Part shown: positions 21,931-22,076 of the stretch, one piece after another
Position numbering within the stretch: position 1 is the stretch's first letter
Layout of the letters: each line of letters opens with the position of its first letter
Assembly: GCA_049965935.1 (NCBI GenBank)
Contig: JBMFVP010000026.1
Location: forward strand, 1-22,076
Source of the DNA: Thermocladium sp049965935
Lineage (GTDB): Archaea; Thermoproteota; Thermoprotei; Thermoproteales; Thermocladiaceae
DNA length: 22,076 bases
Direction: 5' to 3'
Program-made: the position numbers and the translations under genes
Notes under the pieces: generated by a model
The model's database searches: none
Told to the model about the DNA's origin: nothing
Seen by the model: the letters and a program-made list of their open reading frames with translations, nothing else

Positions 21931-22076
21931 CTATATATCCACGACGAATTGTATCCTGTATTCATTGTTTTTCTCTATCTTCATTAAGTGGTACGTGATT
22001 GCCTTCACTATTGTTCCCCTGAATCCATGCTTTGCTGGATCATAGTTTTCCCCCTTAAATTCGGCCCTTAAACTTA
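21931..22076 (-). CDS. Archease, C-terminal part (cut by window edge)
   Basis: Read from the right edge on the minus strand, one frame is open for 47 codons and stops at 21931-21933 (TAG). The translation contains AEFKGENYDPAKHGF, then TIVKAITYHLMKIE and finally FVVDI. The G-E-x-Y/F-D-P-x-K-H-G, V-K-A-I-T-Y-H and final V-D-I segments are characteristic of the archease C-terminus, where the Asp and His residues bind metal ions. Archease activates the RNA ligase RtcB by promoting guanylation and multiple turnover, needed for tRNA splicing. The N-terminal two thirds and the promoter lie beyond the window, so neither intactness nor operon partners can be judged. The gene is convergent with uspA. 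Confidence 0.82.
   Translation of the reverse strand, partial: SLRAEFKGENYDPAKHGFRGTIVKAITYHLMKIEKNNEYRIQFVVDI

Noticed and set aside
1..22076. CRISPR arrays, tRNA or rRNA genes
   Set aside because: I saw no regularly spaced direct repeats and no cloverleaf-like or conserved rRNA sequence in the intergenic regions.

Overview
This window looks like chromosome from a hyperthermophilic, probably acidophilic member of the Thermoproteota, most likely the Thermoproteales (Caldivirga/Thermocladium/Vulcanisaeta-like). The evidence is a short archaeal histone beside crenarchaeal-type genes (a short XPF nuclease, a DUF357-RibL fusion, a 4-demethylwyosine synthase), a thermopsin-family acid protease, a proteasome beta subunit, very compact convergent gene ends, and TATA-like boxes about 25-28 bases before many start codons (leaderless promoters). 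The genus is inferred, not proven.

Layout. Bases 1-100 carry the 3' end of an IS200/IS605-type element: a probable TnpB C-terminus followed by a GC hairpin and the tail GGAGGTCAG. A second, degenerate hairpin lies at 279-305. Then come a type IV pilin-like protein with a His-rich tail (349-843), a hotdog thioesterase (1169-1585) and a small VKOR/DsbB-like membrane protein (1716-2084). The carA-carB operon follows on the minus strand (6305-2081). A nutrient block, also on the minus strand, holds an MFS carrier, a thermopsin and an acetyl-CoA-synthetase-like acyl-CoA ligase (10867-6513). After a 344-base intergenic region, an Lrp/AsnC regulator, a FAD synthase and an AlaX tRNA-editing protein run on the plus strand (11212-13238). 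They are followed by NOG1-type GTPase (-), proteasome beta (+), Taw1/TYW1 (-), XPF (+) and RtcA (-), with ends that abut or overlap. A zinc-ribbon protein and the histone come next. An intergenic region with two more of the hairpins (18633-18661 and 18874-18893) leads to an unknown 90-residue protein. The last part holds a three-gene cassette (Ras-like GTPase, CCCH zinc protein, methyltransferase-like protein; 19318-21232), a UspA protein, and the C-terminal end of an archease on the minus strand, cut by the window edge.

How the genes fit together. Much of the right half is RNA and information processing: tRNA editing (AlaX), tRNA modification (Taw1), RNA end processing (RtcA, archease), ribosome assembly (NOG1), DNA repair (XPF), chromatin (histone) and proteolysis (PsmB). 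The left half is metabolism and the cell surface: carbamoyl phosphate for pyrimidines and arginine, and a plausible set for digesting peptides outside the cell and taking up and activating organic acids. The least understood parts are the GTPase/zinc/methyltransferase-like cassette and the repeated TnpB-type hairpins, two of which sit just upstream of gene promoters.
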